Shown here piece by piece: positions 34,128-45,302 of a DNA stretch of 64,000 nt. Positions within the stretch are counted from its first letter, which is position 1. The number at the start of each line of letters is the position of its first letter. This stretch comes from Rosa chinensis. Lineage: Eukaryota > Streptophyta > Magnoliopsida > Rosales > Rosaceae. Under the pieces are notes generated by a model. That model searched no databases. It saw nothing but the letters and a program-made list of their open reading frames with translations, and had not been told where the DNA came from. The stretch is taken from positions 43,351,139 to 43,415,138 of the forward strand of contig NC_037094.1 in assembly GCF_002994745.2 (NCBI RefSeq). The letters are read 5' to 3'. The position numbers and the translations under genes are program-made.

Positions 34128-35339
34128 GTGAAGAATGCGTTTCTTAATGGGAATTTGGAAGAAGAAGTGTACATGGATGTGCCCCCAGGTGTTAAGAATT
34201 ACCCAAGTGAAGTTGGCAAGGTGTGTAAATTGAAGAAGTCTTTGTATGGCCTGAAGCAATCTCCAAGAGCCTGGTTTGGGAGATTTTCAAAGTCCATGAG
34301 AACCTTTGGGTACAGACAGAGCAATTCTGACCATACCTTGTTTATCAAGCGCAAGAATGGTAAGATTACAGCTCTTATTGTGTATGTTGATGACATGATT
34401 GTTACAGGGGATGATCCGAAAGAGATGAATGAGTTACAAAAGTATCTGTCAAAGGAGTTTGAAATGAAGGATCTGGGGCAACTGAAGTATTTTCTGGGTA
34501 TTGAAGTTGCGAGGTCTAAGAAGGGAATTTCACTATTACAGAGGAAGTATGTTCTTGACTTACTTACTGAAACGGGGATGCTGGACTGCAGTCCAATTGA
34601 GACACCCATTGAGATGAATCACAGACTTACCATTTATCCTGATCAAATTCCAACTGATAAAGGAAGGTATCAACGTCTTGTAGGAAGGTTGATTTATCTT
34701 TCACACACTAGACCTGATATTGCTTATGCTGTGAGTGTTGTCAGTCAGTTTATGCATTGTCCTAGTGAAGAACATATGGATGCAGTTTTTCGGATTTTGA
34801 GGTATTTGAAGATGGCGCCAGGTAAAGGATTACTGTTTGAGAAAAATGATGAATTGGAAGTTGAGGGATACACAGATGCAGATTGGGCTGGTGATAAAAC
34901 TGACAGGCGTTCTACATCTGGGTACTTCACTTTTGTAGGAGGGAACCTTGTCACTTGGCGTAGCAAGAAACAGAAAGTTGTGGCCAGATCAAGTGCAGAA
35001 GCTGAATTTAGAGGTATGGCACATGGAGTCTGTGAAATGTTATGGATTCGTAATGTCCTGAAAGATCTAGGTTACAAGCTTAGACGACCTATGGATTTGC
35101 ATTGTGATAATAAAGCTGCAATTGAGATTGCACATAATCCAGTTCAGCATGATAGGACAAAGCATGTGGAGGTTGACCGTCATTTTATTAAAGAAAATCT
35201 TGACAGAAAGGTTATTCGTTTTCCATTTGTAAACTCAGAAGAGCAGTTAGCTGATGTTCTTACTAAAGGAGTGTCCAGGAAGATATTCGACAGCTCAGTT
35301 GACAAGTTGGGCATGATAGATATCTATGCACCAACTTGA
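34128..35339 (+). pseudogene. Copia reverse transcriptase and RNase H
   Basis: 403 codons in the same phase as the preceding frame. RT motifs are SLYGLKQSPRAW and the catalytic YVDDMIVTG; RNase H includes GYTDADWAGD, STSGY and VARSSAEAEFRGMA, with KHVEVDRHFIKE near the end. Catalytic residues are kept. The stop is at 35337-35339, just before the polypurine tract and 3' LTR. Confidence 0.92.
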
Positions 35340-35346
35340 GGGGGAG

Positions 35347-35527
35347 TGTAGAATAGCTGTAAATCTTATGTAATTATGATTCTTATTTATTTAGGTTATC
35401 ATGTAATTATAGGAATGATTGTTTCCTATTAGGATTAGACTACTCCTCTTGTCCTTGTATATATACCCCTTTGTGGGATGAATAGAATTATTACTGAAAA
35501 CCCTAAATCAAAGTATTCTTTTCTACT
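35347..35527 (+). repeat. 3' LTR of Copia element
   Basis: Identical to the 5' LTR except for one base; ends at 35527 before the second AAATT. Confidence 0.93.
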
Positions 35528-37497
35528 AAATTCACTATCTTAGCTTTTCGATTACTTCGTTTCGAATTTTTGTGACTAGTTTAGTTTGTGATTGTTATCC
35601 TTTTTGTATTATGGTGTTGATTCTTACCTTAGAGATACTCAACTGGTATTTTTTCAAGGCAACGTTGGAGGAATTGAGTACTATAATGGCCGGAGACGAA
35701 CCTCGTGACGATGAGGATGAAGATGATAGGGATGATATGGAATTGGATGAGAAATGTAGTGTGTCATACAGGAGTCGACAAATGGAGATTGATGAATGTT
35801 ATCCCCAAGGGAGGTTCAGGTTCTTTGATAATAATAAATTGGTCAACAACATAGGGCGGGTCGTACCTGATTTGAGGAGTCTTGGATTCACATCTATGAC
35901 TGAAGATGCATATGCATCTCTGCTATCTTTTTGTTTCTTAAGGTGATCATTGCTTGTTCTGTTGCCTTTAATATGTGTCCTGCTTTTACTTGTTATCTCA
36001 CATGTCTCGGTAACTTATATTAAAGTTCATGTTTGAATGCAGGACAAAGTTCATGACCTTGCTGGTGATGGTTATCAGATTTCTGTTTGGGAGTCTATTA
36101 AGGGGTGGATACAGGTTGCTTTCTTGTGCTTGTGTTTCCTCTCGATTTATGTGCCCTTTGAAAATTGCCAAATTTTTTAACCAACCAATTGAGGCTTTAT
36201 GTTTCCTATTCCATTTTGTTGTATGATGCACTGTAATGCATAGATTATGTGTTATGAAAGGAAATGGATGATTGTCTGGAACACTACAAAAGCTATTAAA
36301 TAGTGTTCGTTTGCGCTTACTTTTATTTGCCTAAAGCGGGTATATGGATATGAAAGTATATCTTGTACTCGGTTTTTCCATTTATGTGGCATTGCCCAAT
36401 TGTCTTCCTGTACTACCTCTGTATGAGTTTCAATGCCATCTATTGCCTTTATTTTACTTAAATCTGTTTTCTTCTCATGCTACTTTCCGAGGCATACACT
36501 CTCTTATTACTGATGACTCCTTCCTGATTCTTGAAGGTGTATTGTGCAAGCAGTGCCTCTTCAGTTCTTGCAGGCTCTACTTGCTTATCTTGGTGATTCT
36601 GTTAGTTATGAAAGTGCATCATCCGGTCTCAAGTCACCTCTGGCTAACTGCCCTACTTCATTCTATCCTGGAATCGATACTCCATCTGAATTTTGCTTAT
36701 GAAACATTGCAGGATTTGAGAATAGCAAAATTATTTGAGATTATTGTGGATTATCCTGACAGGTACTTTAATCATGTCTTTCCATTGGTTTTTATTTCCA
36801 TATGATAAATGATTGAGTATTCAAATTTGCACTTCAATATGATTGCTTGTGTGAAGATGGCCCTTTCAAGAGAACATAATAGCTTTTGAGATCTGAGTTG
36901 TAATGATGATTGTGTCTCTTAAACAACCTCAATTTTGATCGTGGTTGTCCTTGATCATTTTTCTCCTCTCGTGGTTTTCCAGCTCTCCTGCGATTGAAGA
37001 TTTGAAACAGTGTCTTGAGTACACCGGACAACATTCTAAGCTTGTGGAGTCATTTATTTCGGCACTACAATATCGCTTGCTCACTGCAGGTGCCTCAACA
37101 AATGACATTTTGCATCAATATGTTTCAACGATTAAGGCACTCCAAACAATAGATCCAGCAGGTGCATGTTTTCCTTGAAGCAGTCGGTGAGCCAATAAGG
37201 GACTATTTAAAGGGAAGGAAAGACATCATAAAGTGCATCATGACTGTACATACATGACATCTGCCGGCCATAATCAGCACTCATACTTAACCATGTCACC
37301 TTGTCGCAACGACTTTAATGGTGTCACCCCTGGAAACACAACAAGACAACCTTCACCGGAAAGCCATCTCTAGGCTGAAATATGCCTCGACGCGCCGACA
37401 CGCGCCACCCAAAGTTGTCCCTGTGACCAAAACTCAGCAAACTGAAGCATATCAGTCCCATATCGAAAACAAGAGTGAGGTAACTCACTATTTCACC

Positions 37498-37506
37498 TAT
37501 AAAAGG
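37498..37506 (+). promoter_or_regulatory. Probable TATA box of the Tat LTR
   Basis: TATAAAAGG about 240 bp after the putative LTR start. Judged by motif and place only. Confidence 0.5.
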
Positions 37507-37761
37507 TCCACTTCTCTCTCTTCATTCATTACACATTTAATAGCTATCTACCGCTACATTTGTCAATACAAGTACACCATCTAACTTTAGCATCGGAGGA
37601 GCGAAGACAGCCAACCATGGTCTCCCCTCTTGACGTCGTTGTATTTCCCTTGACAAATTAGCGAGATTTCACGAACTCTATACATATCGAAAGATTGGAC
37701 CCTCGTCCACGTTATCGGAACATTAACAGCCTTGAACTAAGAGTCATCCCCATAATCTACC

Positions 37762-38585
37762 ATGGCTAGCGGAAGTAGCGATGGCGTTGAAGATCAAGCA
37801 GGTCGACCCGTCAACCCTCAACCCAACCCTCCCAATCCAACAAACGTCAACTGTGAATTGTTCACCACACCAATCGACTTTGACCGTCAAAATCTCAACA
37901 CCCCCGAGGTACTCCCAACACAATCTATCGTGGAAAATCAGACTGGCACAAGGCCGGGATCTCGCCACTATGTTAGAAATAGTCTTGGCAGACTTGCACA
38001 ACGCAAATAGAGAGCGAGAAAAAGAGCGAAGGGAAAAGGGAGAAGCTCAAAATTAGGTGGCGACGCTATTGTCAAAATTTGACGAGCTAAAGAAGGTGCT
38101 AGGAAAAAATGCAAGACTGACCCAAAGTGAACACTCCCAAAGCGCAAGGATCAGTCCAAGCATAGGGACAAGAGCAGTACCGATACCTGTAATCCTAATG
38201 GGTGTCGCTCTAAACCCAACTGAACTAGCAGGATTAGAACCGACACCACCGCCACAGTTAGCATAAGAACAGGTAGCGGACTCACAACCGCAATACGATA
38301 ACTCATTCAGCGCCGCCCAGCAAAAGGGAGCCAGAAACATACCGGCACCTCAACAGCAGATAGTGGCACCAACCCAACGCATGCCTAGACTGACTGTTAA
38401 CGCCACCACCCTGATACTGAAAAAAAAAATGCGGGAACTAAAGGAAAGGTTTCTCAGAGCTGAGGCTGGCACCCTACCGCCAGTGCAGAATCCACTCTTT
38501 GGGCACGGCAGGTCCATTTACCACCAGAATTTTGCAAACCATCAGACCCACATATGCAAAGACCCCCAAGATAGCCCAATTTAGC
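37762..38585 (+). pseudogene. Tat gag N-terminal pieces, frameshifted
   Basis: Pieces at 37762-38010, 38057-38266 and 38363-38584 lie in different phases. The first begins MASGSSDGVEDQAGRP. The last region carries, in another phase, an RPTYAKTPKIAQFSGSTNPF-type segment that normally precedes the Tat gag core. Several shifts and stops separate the pieces, so no protein can be made. Confidence 0.55.
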
Positions 38586-38683
38586 GGCTCAACAAATCCG
38601 TTCGTGCACATGGATACATTCAAAAAGTAACCAATAATAAGGGATTTGATGACACAACTCTTTGTCACCTATTCAGCAAAACG

Positions 38684-39652
38684 TTGGATGGCGAGGCAAT
38701 GAATTGGTTTTTCGAGTGCCCGCCAGGATCCATGGATTCATTCTCAGCGCTGTCAAATGCATTTCTGTCAAGATTCATCCTCATGACAGACGGGTATCAC
38801 AACTCCAGCCAGCTATTCAGCATCAACCAAGGTACTGATGAGTCGTTAAAATCATTAATCACAAGATGGATGATCGCCACATCGAGATGTCGGGATCTTG
38901 ACAAAACAATGGCGCTGGCAGCTTTCAAGCAGGGACTCCTCAAGGCAAGTTTTCTATATCATATCAATTATAATTGTCCAAACGGCACATATGACTGCAT
39001 CATGAATGAGGCAGTCCTACACGCCCAAGCTGAGCACAACACTTATGGTGCCACACCACCACCACCACAAACTCCACTCAAAACCCCCCAACCTGCCCCA
39101 TTCCAACAAGGAAACACCACCACCACTCCAAACATCACCACATCGCCCAATGACAAAAAAAAGGGAGTGGCAGCAGAGCAACTACCAAGACAAGCGGCAA
39201 AAGGATCAGCAGTATCACAACAAGGGGCAACATATCTTTTCACAATGATCGCCACAACAATCGCGACAACCGCCACAAATGCTCAAAAATTTGAGGTTTT
39301 TATAGTCTTGACGGTGTCATATGAACAAATATATGATCATAGCAAGGATCAAATCCCACCACCACCCCTAAGAAAATACCCCAGGGTAGGAAAACCTAGA
39401 AATACCGGCAAATGGTGCAAACACCATGAAGATAGCGGTCATAACACCAACGACTGCAATGCCCTCAAGACTGCAATTGAGTCATTATACCGCGACAAAA
39501 AGTTGGAGCAATACAAAGTCCGACAACCACCGCCAATTGTCGCCAACATCGAACCAATGCGGAGGATTAACACCATTAAAGGCGATGCTTTCATAGGCAG
39601 CTTATCGCACAGAGCAAGAAAACGTTATGAGAGCGCTAACCACCCAAAATAA
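38684..39652 (+). pseudogene. Tat gag core and zinc-knuckle region
   Basis: 322 codons. The retrotransposon gag core reads LDGEAMNWFFECPPGSMDSF just before and at the frame start, then FLSRFILMTDGYHNSSQLFS, GTDESLKSLITRWMIAT and MALAAFKQGLL. A proline/threonine-rich linker follows. The Tat-type motif WCKHHEDSGHNTNDCNALKT (C..H...GH.T..C) is near 39410, then INTIKGDAFIG. Lineage follows from this CHHC-type spacing and the gag core. Confidence 0.8.
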
Positions 39653-39685
39653 GTATTCAACATCCTCTATGACCAATCCGCCAAA

Positions 39686-39928
39686 ATGGCCAAAACTGGT
39701 TGGGAACCAATCACTTTCTCTGAGGAGAAGGAGGAGGAGAGAGGTATTCACTCACCCCATGACGACCCATTGATAGATGCAGTCCTCGACAAGTGGTCCG
39801 TTGGAAGGGTACTGGTAGATAGTGGGTCCGCTGTCAATGTCATATTCAACGGCTGTTACAAGCAACTACAGCGCAACAATAAACTTCTGCAAGCCACGAG
39901 CTGCTACTCAGTTTCTCCGGGGATGTGA
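39686..39928 (+). pseudogene. Tat protease start
   Basis: Short frame with ITFSEEKEEERGIHSPHDDP followed by the aspartic protease motif RVLVDSGSAVNVIF. This is the usual end of gag and start of protease in Tat elements. The frame stops shortly after and no RT follows. Confidence 0.75.
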
Positions 39929-39930
39929 CC

Positions 39931-41220
39931 GTAACTAAATAATAGGTTTAGATTATGTGGTAAAGGGTATGACACGCTTAGCAATAATACAATTTTTATT
40001 TTTACAATTAAGCTTCTTAACACACTCTCATTCCACCAGTTTTTCCGTATACCTTCCTTAGCAAGTGGGGGACCGTTTTGACTCTTCTAAATGTGTGATT
40101 ATACGCATTTATATGCGTCTAATTGTATCTAAAACAATAGAAATAAGCCAATCCCCTGTCAATTAATATGTAATTAATTCATTTTTATTATTTTGTAGAA
40201 ATAAGCAGAATTACGGAAACGAAAGAAAATGGTGTAAAATTGGAGTCTCCGACAAAAGGACGAAATTGTCAATGCAGGTCAATTGTGGTCAACGCCATCA
40301 AGGGAGCAGAATTCAATTATCTTTGATAGTTTTTGCGGAAGTGCATTCGGAAAAGAAGAAGAAATGAAACAATGGAGACAAGGGAAGAGAAAGAAAAAGA
40401 AAAGAAAGAAAAAAAAAACATTTTGAGTTTTTGACAATAGATAAGTAAATGACCGTTGTGTGAGTGTACGATGACAAAGCACGCTGGGAGGGAAAATTTG
40501 TTGCATGTGCCTACATAGGTTTGATCAAATTGAAACTTTGCCCCGCTGTACAACTTGCTTCCATGCTCAGACAACAGAAGTAAGACAATCTGTTATACAA
40601 ATTTGTATATCTTGCACTAGGTGTACGTTGTAGGATTTCTCCAAATTCATGCAACATTTCATTATATAACTGATAAAAAATATTGTTGTGTGGATAGTTC
40701 AAATTCCATTTTGATGAGCTTGTTCAGGGAGGGAATTAGATGCTCATTTCCTTCCATTCTAAGCCTCCCATTTACATAATAGAAACTTCTTAACTCAGTT
40801 TAAAATATCTTCCTAAAAAAAAAAGGTTTTCAATTTGCTTCATTCACACAACAGAAATGGATTTTGTACCGTTGTATGACAGAGTTTGTGTTAACACACA
40901 ATAGCAGATTTGTGTTTTGTTGTTTGATCGATGACTGTTGTATGTTTCGATTTTTGTAGTAGTGATATGATTCTCATCATCCCTTTTATATATTATCATT
41001 CCAAATAATTTCGTCTTGGGGCACAAAATTAAAATGATATGGTTGATAGAAAGTAGATAGCAAACTAGATGTATATGTAGCTATTAGCCTATTAGTTCTA
41101 ATTTGTTTATTTGTTCGATTGGCTCAGTTAAAGATAGAGCTAGTGATATGCATGCATGGCTTTCCGCAAATATTGAAGAGGATTTCAATACAGATCTTGT
41201 TAGGAAGTTGGGAGTTGATA
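39931..41220. other. Non-coding, probably old repeat sequence
   Basis: No gene seen. A GCAAGTGGGGGACC tract near 40060 followed by TTTTGACTC resembles a polypurine tract and LTR start of a Gypsy element, so part of 40075-40700 may be an LTR; no end or duplication was found. Purine-rich at 40375-40425. Confidence 0.3.
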
Positions 41221-42592
41221 GGTGAGAACAGTGGCGGATTCAGGATTGAAATCTTGGGTGGGCTTGGATTTCTTAAATAAAAAAATAAATAAAGATTATG
41301 GAGAATCTCGACCGTGTGAGAGAATTTTATTAATTAAAAAAAAAGACACAATGTTGCATCGCCCCCCCGCCCCGGGGGAAGGGGGGAACATAGTGAGCCT
41401 TACCCCTCAAATGCATATCTATACAAAACTATTAAAAAAATAAATAAATAAATAAATAAACGTGCAATGCAATACAAGAGCATAAACATACTAAAACTAA
41501 CTCTACGAGTCCCACTAGCCATAGTCACATATTTGAACCATTCCTATAACATTTGAGATAATTTAAGTATAATCACATATTCATATAAACAAATATAGAA
41601 AACAAACGTTGTGTTCTAGTTCATTGTTCCAGACTTCTAGTTCAAATGCAGGGGTTTATGTGTAGTCAAAAGAACCCTTCTTCTTAAGAAACATTGTATT
41701 CACACTATCTTTGAAACAAATGTATAAATAACCCTTCTTTTTAAGAAATGAAACAGCCAAATAGGTTAATGTGGCTACGGATGAAGTCCACTCATATGTG
41801 CAAAACCAAAAGAGAAAAAGGTCAAAGTTGAGGAACAACCTAATAAACACCCAAAAATATTTGTTTTAGTACAATTTTTCACCAACAATGATACTTGAAA
41901 AAATCTAAAGTCTCTAAAGATAAGCAATTAAAGATGGTACAGAAAGAACTCAATAAGCATCCGCCAGTGCTAGTGAATTAAAGATGGTAGTGGTACTGCC
42001 AGTGCTAGTGCTACTGACCTTGATAATTTTTCAGAAAGAACTCATCCGCCAGTACAGAAAGAACTCATCCGCCAGTACAGAAAGAAGCATCCGCCAATGC
42101 TAGTGCTATTGACCTTGATAATTTTTCACATCAATTAAACCCACATCACATATCCTTCACTGCAATCTTCAATCCACGAAATCTTCAATCCACTACAACC
42201 CATGAAATTGAATTTAGGATGAATCCTTAACCCTAAAAATCGCCCCAAATTGGATTGATTAAAAATCGGGCCAAAATTGAAATCATACTTACATTGAATT
42301 GAATCAATTGATTAATTGCCCCAAATTGAAGAGGGAGACTGCGAGAAGTAGGTTACTTTGATGGGTTGATATGTACAAGTAGAACCTTGCTTTTTACTAG
42401 TTGAGAATTCTCAATTTCATGAATTCAATTCAAAGTCAAATACGTCCACCTTAAATCTCTTCATGCATGCATGACTGTTTGGTTTAGAAGCAATCCGAAA
42501 CACTCTACACTATACATTTGCAATACCACACGAAAAAAGTAAAAACCCAATTAAAAAGTAACAGCAACAGAAAAATGGGAGTTATAGACTAA
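41221..42592. other. AT-rich, repeat-derived, no gene
   Basis: An ACAGTGGCGGATTCAGGATT block at 41229 resembles the terminus of a common plant DNA-transposon-like repeat, but no matching inverted end was secured. An (AAAT)n run lies at 41439-41460. The tandem block at 41935-42130 is listed separately. Confidence 0.3.
41935..42130. repeat. Short tandem duplication block
   Basis: AGAAAGAACTCATCCGCCAGTAC recurs head to tail (42034-42080) and a TGCTAGTGCTACTGACCTTG ATAATTTTTCA block occurs twice (near 42000 and 42100). Units are 23-90 bp and near-identical, so the duplications are recent. Confidence 0.7.
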
Positions 42593-42890
42593 GGGCATCT
42601 CCAACAGACTAGCTATTTCAACAAAAAGTTAAAAATTTGGCTAATTTGAGATAGTTTAGCACTCCAGCAGAATAGCTATATGAAAGTCAAATTTGGCTTT
42701 TGCTAAAATCTCTAGCTAAATTTAGCTAGGGAGGAGAGAGAAAATAAAAAAAAGCTAAACACTCCACGAGTCCACGTTCAATTTTTTTAGTTTAGCTAAC
42801 ACTGCTGGAGGAAAAACTAGAAATTTACTATCTAAATTTAACTTTTAGATGATTTAGCTAAAAAAATAGCTTTTACTGTTAGAGATGCTC
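42593..42890. mobile_element. Tourist-like MITE (PIF/Harbinger), 298 bp
   Basis: Termini are GGGCATCTCCAACAG on the left and its inverted match CTGTTAGAGATGCTC on the right. The 3-bp duplication TAA flanks it (42590-42592 and 42891-42893). TIR type, TAA duplication and size fit a Tourist MITE. No coding capacity. Confidence 0.85.
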
Positions 42891-42893
42891 TAA

Positions 42894-43330
42894 GCAAAAG
42901 TAAGTTGGAATTCACGTACATAAACCTACTTGACTTGTTTCCTTCTTCAATTGCCTGATTTCTCTTCTATTTAGGGGGCCTCCAGTTACTTATACTTATA
43001 TCGTGCAAACTGCTACGGGCAGTTGAAAACTTGAAATCGAACGTGCGTGAAAAGTTTTCCAAGTTTTCTAACTTTTATTTTTTATTTTCTATAGAGTGTT
43101 TTACTTTATTAACCCTTTCAAATATTTTTCTCTATGATCCAACTTCATTCTAGTTATGGATATTTTTGGTACTTAAAAAATTGGTGAAGCTTTTGACACC
43201 AAAAGGATGGCCTGGCTTTATAGTAGTAGAGATATAAAAGATGAGTTAACTGTTCATTCGTGGGTGAAATGATGATTCTACCCTCATTTGAATTTTTTTT
43301 ACGCCTACGCCATTGACCTATTTTTTCCTC
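42894..43330. other. Non-coding spacer
   Basis: No feature beyond T-rich tracts was recognised. Confidence 0.3.
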
Positions 43331-44249
43331 TCTTTTCCTCCCTTCTGCCTCTTCTTCCTCCTGCTTCCTAAACCGCCTTCTTGACTCTCTCCCCAGACGA
43401 CTACCTACTCAACTGCTGCTCTTCCTCCAATGCCACCTTCTTCAACCGTTTCTTCATCGGACATTTCAATTCCAGGTCGGGTTTTGTCTCCACAGGCCGG
43501 TCTATTTCAGTCACCAACAACAGAATCCCACCTCCAATCTCACGAATCTCACCCTCCCCTTACCACACAGCAAGAGTTTCACTACTGCTTCAAGCTATAG
43601 CTCAAGCATCAATAAAATCGGAACTCACTTGGTAAGCTTTCATTCCTCACCGTCTTCGGCTCAGGGTTTTGATTTGGTTTGTTTTCTTTGGAAAAAAACG
43701 TTCTGGGTTTTAGTTTTCTTGGCTATTGCTTATGTATGTGTGTGAAAGTTTGAATCTTTGGTGGTTTTTGATAGAGATGAGCTCGAATTTTGATTGAGAT
43801 TGGAGATGGATGAATTCGAAATGCAAAACCCAGAGCAGAGCACTCTGTTCGTGGTTGCTTTACATAGTTGAAATAGTTATAATACTAGGTTAACAGTGGA
43901 GGCTTTATTGGAAAATGAAGGAAACAATATTAGACATGGGTTTTTGCTTTTTAAGCTTCTTCTGCTTTGTTTTGTTGAGTTTTGGTTATGGGGGGTTAAA
44001 TGTTGTTCTTCTCTTGGCTGGTTAACAGAGAATTAAATTAGCAATGATATTTGTTTAGATTGAGATGCTTAATTAGAACATCATACATAATTTTAGATGG
44101 TTGGTTTTTGTAGTCATTCGTCAAGAAACGTTTAATGAAGATCATAATTTCATTGTTGTTCTGTTTACCTTTTGCAGATTTGATGTGAAAAAGTGTGCAC
44201 CTGATTGTTTTGGCTTTGTTCCTTTCTATGTTTGTGTTGCACTATTTTT

Positions 44250-44313
44250 ATTCAGGTATGCATTCTTTATTATTCTGTGGTATTCAGGTATGCATTCTTT
44301 ATTATTCTGTGGT
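44250..44313. repeat. Exact 32-bp tandem duplication
   Basis: The 32-bp unit beginning ATTCAGGTATGCATTCTTTA occurs at 44250-44281 and again, identical, at 44282-44313. Confidence 0.95.
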
Positions 44314-44385
44314 TTACTTTCATATAGAGCTTATCTGTTTGTGCTTTTTGTGTTATTGGATATGAGTGAAGATCACAAGCACGCT

Positions 44386-44420
44386 AATTTTTATTTTATT
44401 TATTTATTTATTTATTTTTT
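44386..44420. repeat. (TTTA)n microsatellite
   Basis: TTTA repeats with slight interruption. Confidence 0.8.
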
Positions 44421-45302
44421 ACGTGGGGTTGTATTTCTGGAACTTAATTATTTAGGGGTTGTCGTCGATATCGTTTTATATTGTTTTCAGACATTCATAC
44501 ATATAGACAGAAAGAGATAGGGGTTTAGGCTTATATAAAATGGTCAAATGCAAGTGTGCATCTATTACTTATGGGTTATCAATGAAAAACTATTGCTTGA
44601 ACTCATGTGAAATAGTTGTTCTTACAATGAATTGGACACGGATGAGTTTTCTTCATTGCTTGACTGAATTGAATTGTGTTGTTGCGATATTGGCATTCTT
44701 TGCTATAAATCATAGTCATTTTTTTTTTAATTTTAGTTAGAAAGGTTTTTACAATGTGAGAAATTCGAATTAATATTATAAATATTATCATAAACTTGCA
44801 GATAGAACACATTAGGGTTAATTTAATGTATTGGTATCACTGAATCAGTTTATGATTTGTGATTGTTGTGAATAAGTTTTTTGAATTATTCTAAATGAGT
44901 GTTATTATTCCTGCTGTTGTGACCGATTAGATCTCTATCCTTTTATTTTCTGTTTGTGGATTGATTGTTTTATGTGCTATGTTTATAAATGCTGGAGTTT
45001 TTGATTAGTCACTCCTGTTTGCTTTCATTATTTTCTTTTCTATAGTGTTTCAGTTGGTTTCATTGTTTGGCCTCTTTTTGTTATGGATTCCAGAACTTAA
45101 TTTTATTTCTTTTGGTTGTTTAGAAACTGTAGGTTCGAAAATGAAATATACTAAGGTTGCATTTTACAGAGCTATAGTTATGCCAAATTTTTTGATCGCT
45201 TTTTATTTTATTAATTTTTTTTATTATTCTGTAGATTTTAGGAACAGTGCCCTGTCAGATTTTCTAATTGCTTCAGAGTTCAGATTCAGGTATAGATCTT
45301 AA

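Larger units (their letters stand above)
30474..35527 (+). mobile_element. Complete Copia retrotransposon, 5,054 bp, recent
   Basis: LTRs of 181 bp (30474-30654 and 35347-35527) differ at a single base (G at 30561, A at 35434). Flanking duplication is AAATT. The primer-binding site TGGTATCAGAGC at 30655-30666 matches initiator Met tRNA, the usual Copia primer. A purine-rich tract (35338-35346) precedes the 3' LTR. The domain order gag, protease, integrase, RT, RNase H is that of Copia. Two in-frame nonsense codons (31359 and 34119) break the single long frame. By LTR identity it is one of the youngest insertions in the window. Confidence 0.95.
30238..37250 (+). pseudogene. APC2: APC2 (anaphase-promoting complex subunit 2) pseudogene, 3'-truncated
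   Basis: APC2 is the cullin-like scaffold subunit of the APC/C ubiquitin ligase. Only about its N-terminal half is present. Exon 1 (30238-30458) has VKFWRHFQ, ISLEKQ and LMATLPRQFP but several stops. Exon 2 (35633-35942) reads EILNWYFFKATLEELSTIMA, then NNIGRVVPDLRSLGFTSMTE. Exon 3 is 36043-36114 (KVHDLAGD, SIKGWIQ). Exon 4 is about 36549-36762 (VPLQFLQALLAYLGDSVSYE, then FAYETLQDLRIAKLFEIIVD). Exon 5 is 36983-37250 (SSPAIEDLKQCLEYTGQHSK, RLLTAGASTNDILHQYVSTI). Lesions include a 2-bp gain near 35926, loss of about 32 bp near 36692 and an extra GCAT near 37166. The cullin and C-terminal winged-helix regions are absent: similarity stops where a Tat element begins. A working APC2 must exist elsewhere. 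Confidence 0.87.
37255..39930 (+). mobile_element. Tat-lineage Gypsy remnant: LTR, leader, gag and protease start
   Basis: An LTR-like sequence starts near 37255 (TGACATCTGCCGGCC), directly abutting the end of APC2 similarity. It has a TATA box at 37498-37506. The downstream TTTAGCATCGGAGGAGCG tract is typical of the transcribed part of Tat LTRs. Gag pieces follow in shifting frames, then a protease start; similarity ends near 39930. RT, RNase H, integrase and a 3' LTR are missing. The 5' LTR end and primer-binding site could not be fixed by eye. Confidence 0.7.
43331..45302 (+). other. Possible non-coding or relic transcript region
   Basis: A CT-rich stretch (43330-43400) like a 5' leader is followed by a short frame and a good splice donor-like TTG/GTAAGC at 43632. 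T-rich intron-like sequence follows, then TTTTGCAG/ATTTGATG near 44179 and ATTCAG/GTATGC near 44255. The putative exons encode no recognisable protein. It could be a lncRNA, a relic gene or a transposon leader. Confidence 0.2.

Noticed and set aside
38053..39276. Minus-strand frames over the Tat gag region
   Set aside because: Shadows of gag; Val/Ala-rich with no motif.
41229..41975. Complete DNA transposon with CAGTGGCGGA ends
   Set aside because: A loose inverse of the end occurs near 41959-41975, but pairing is short and no target duplication was found.
43381..43635. 84-codon frame as a real gene
   Set aside because: No ATG at the frame start that suits it, no domain, low-complexity Ser/Pro content; kept only as a possible relic transcript.
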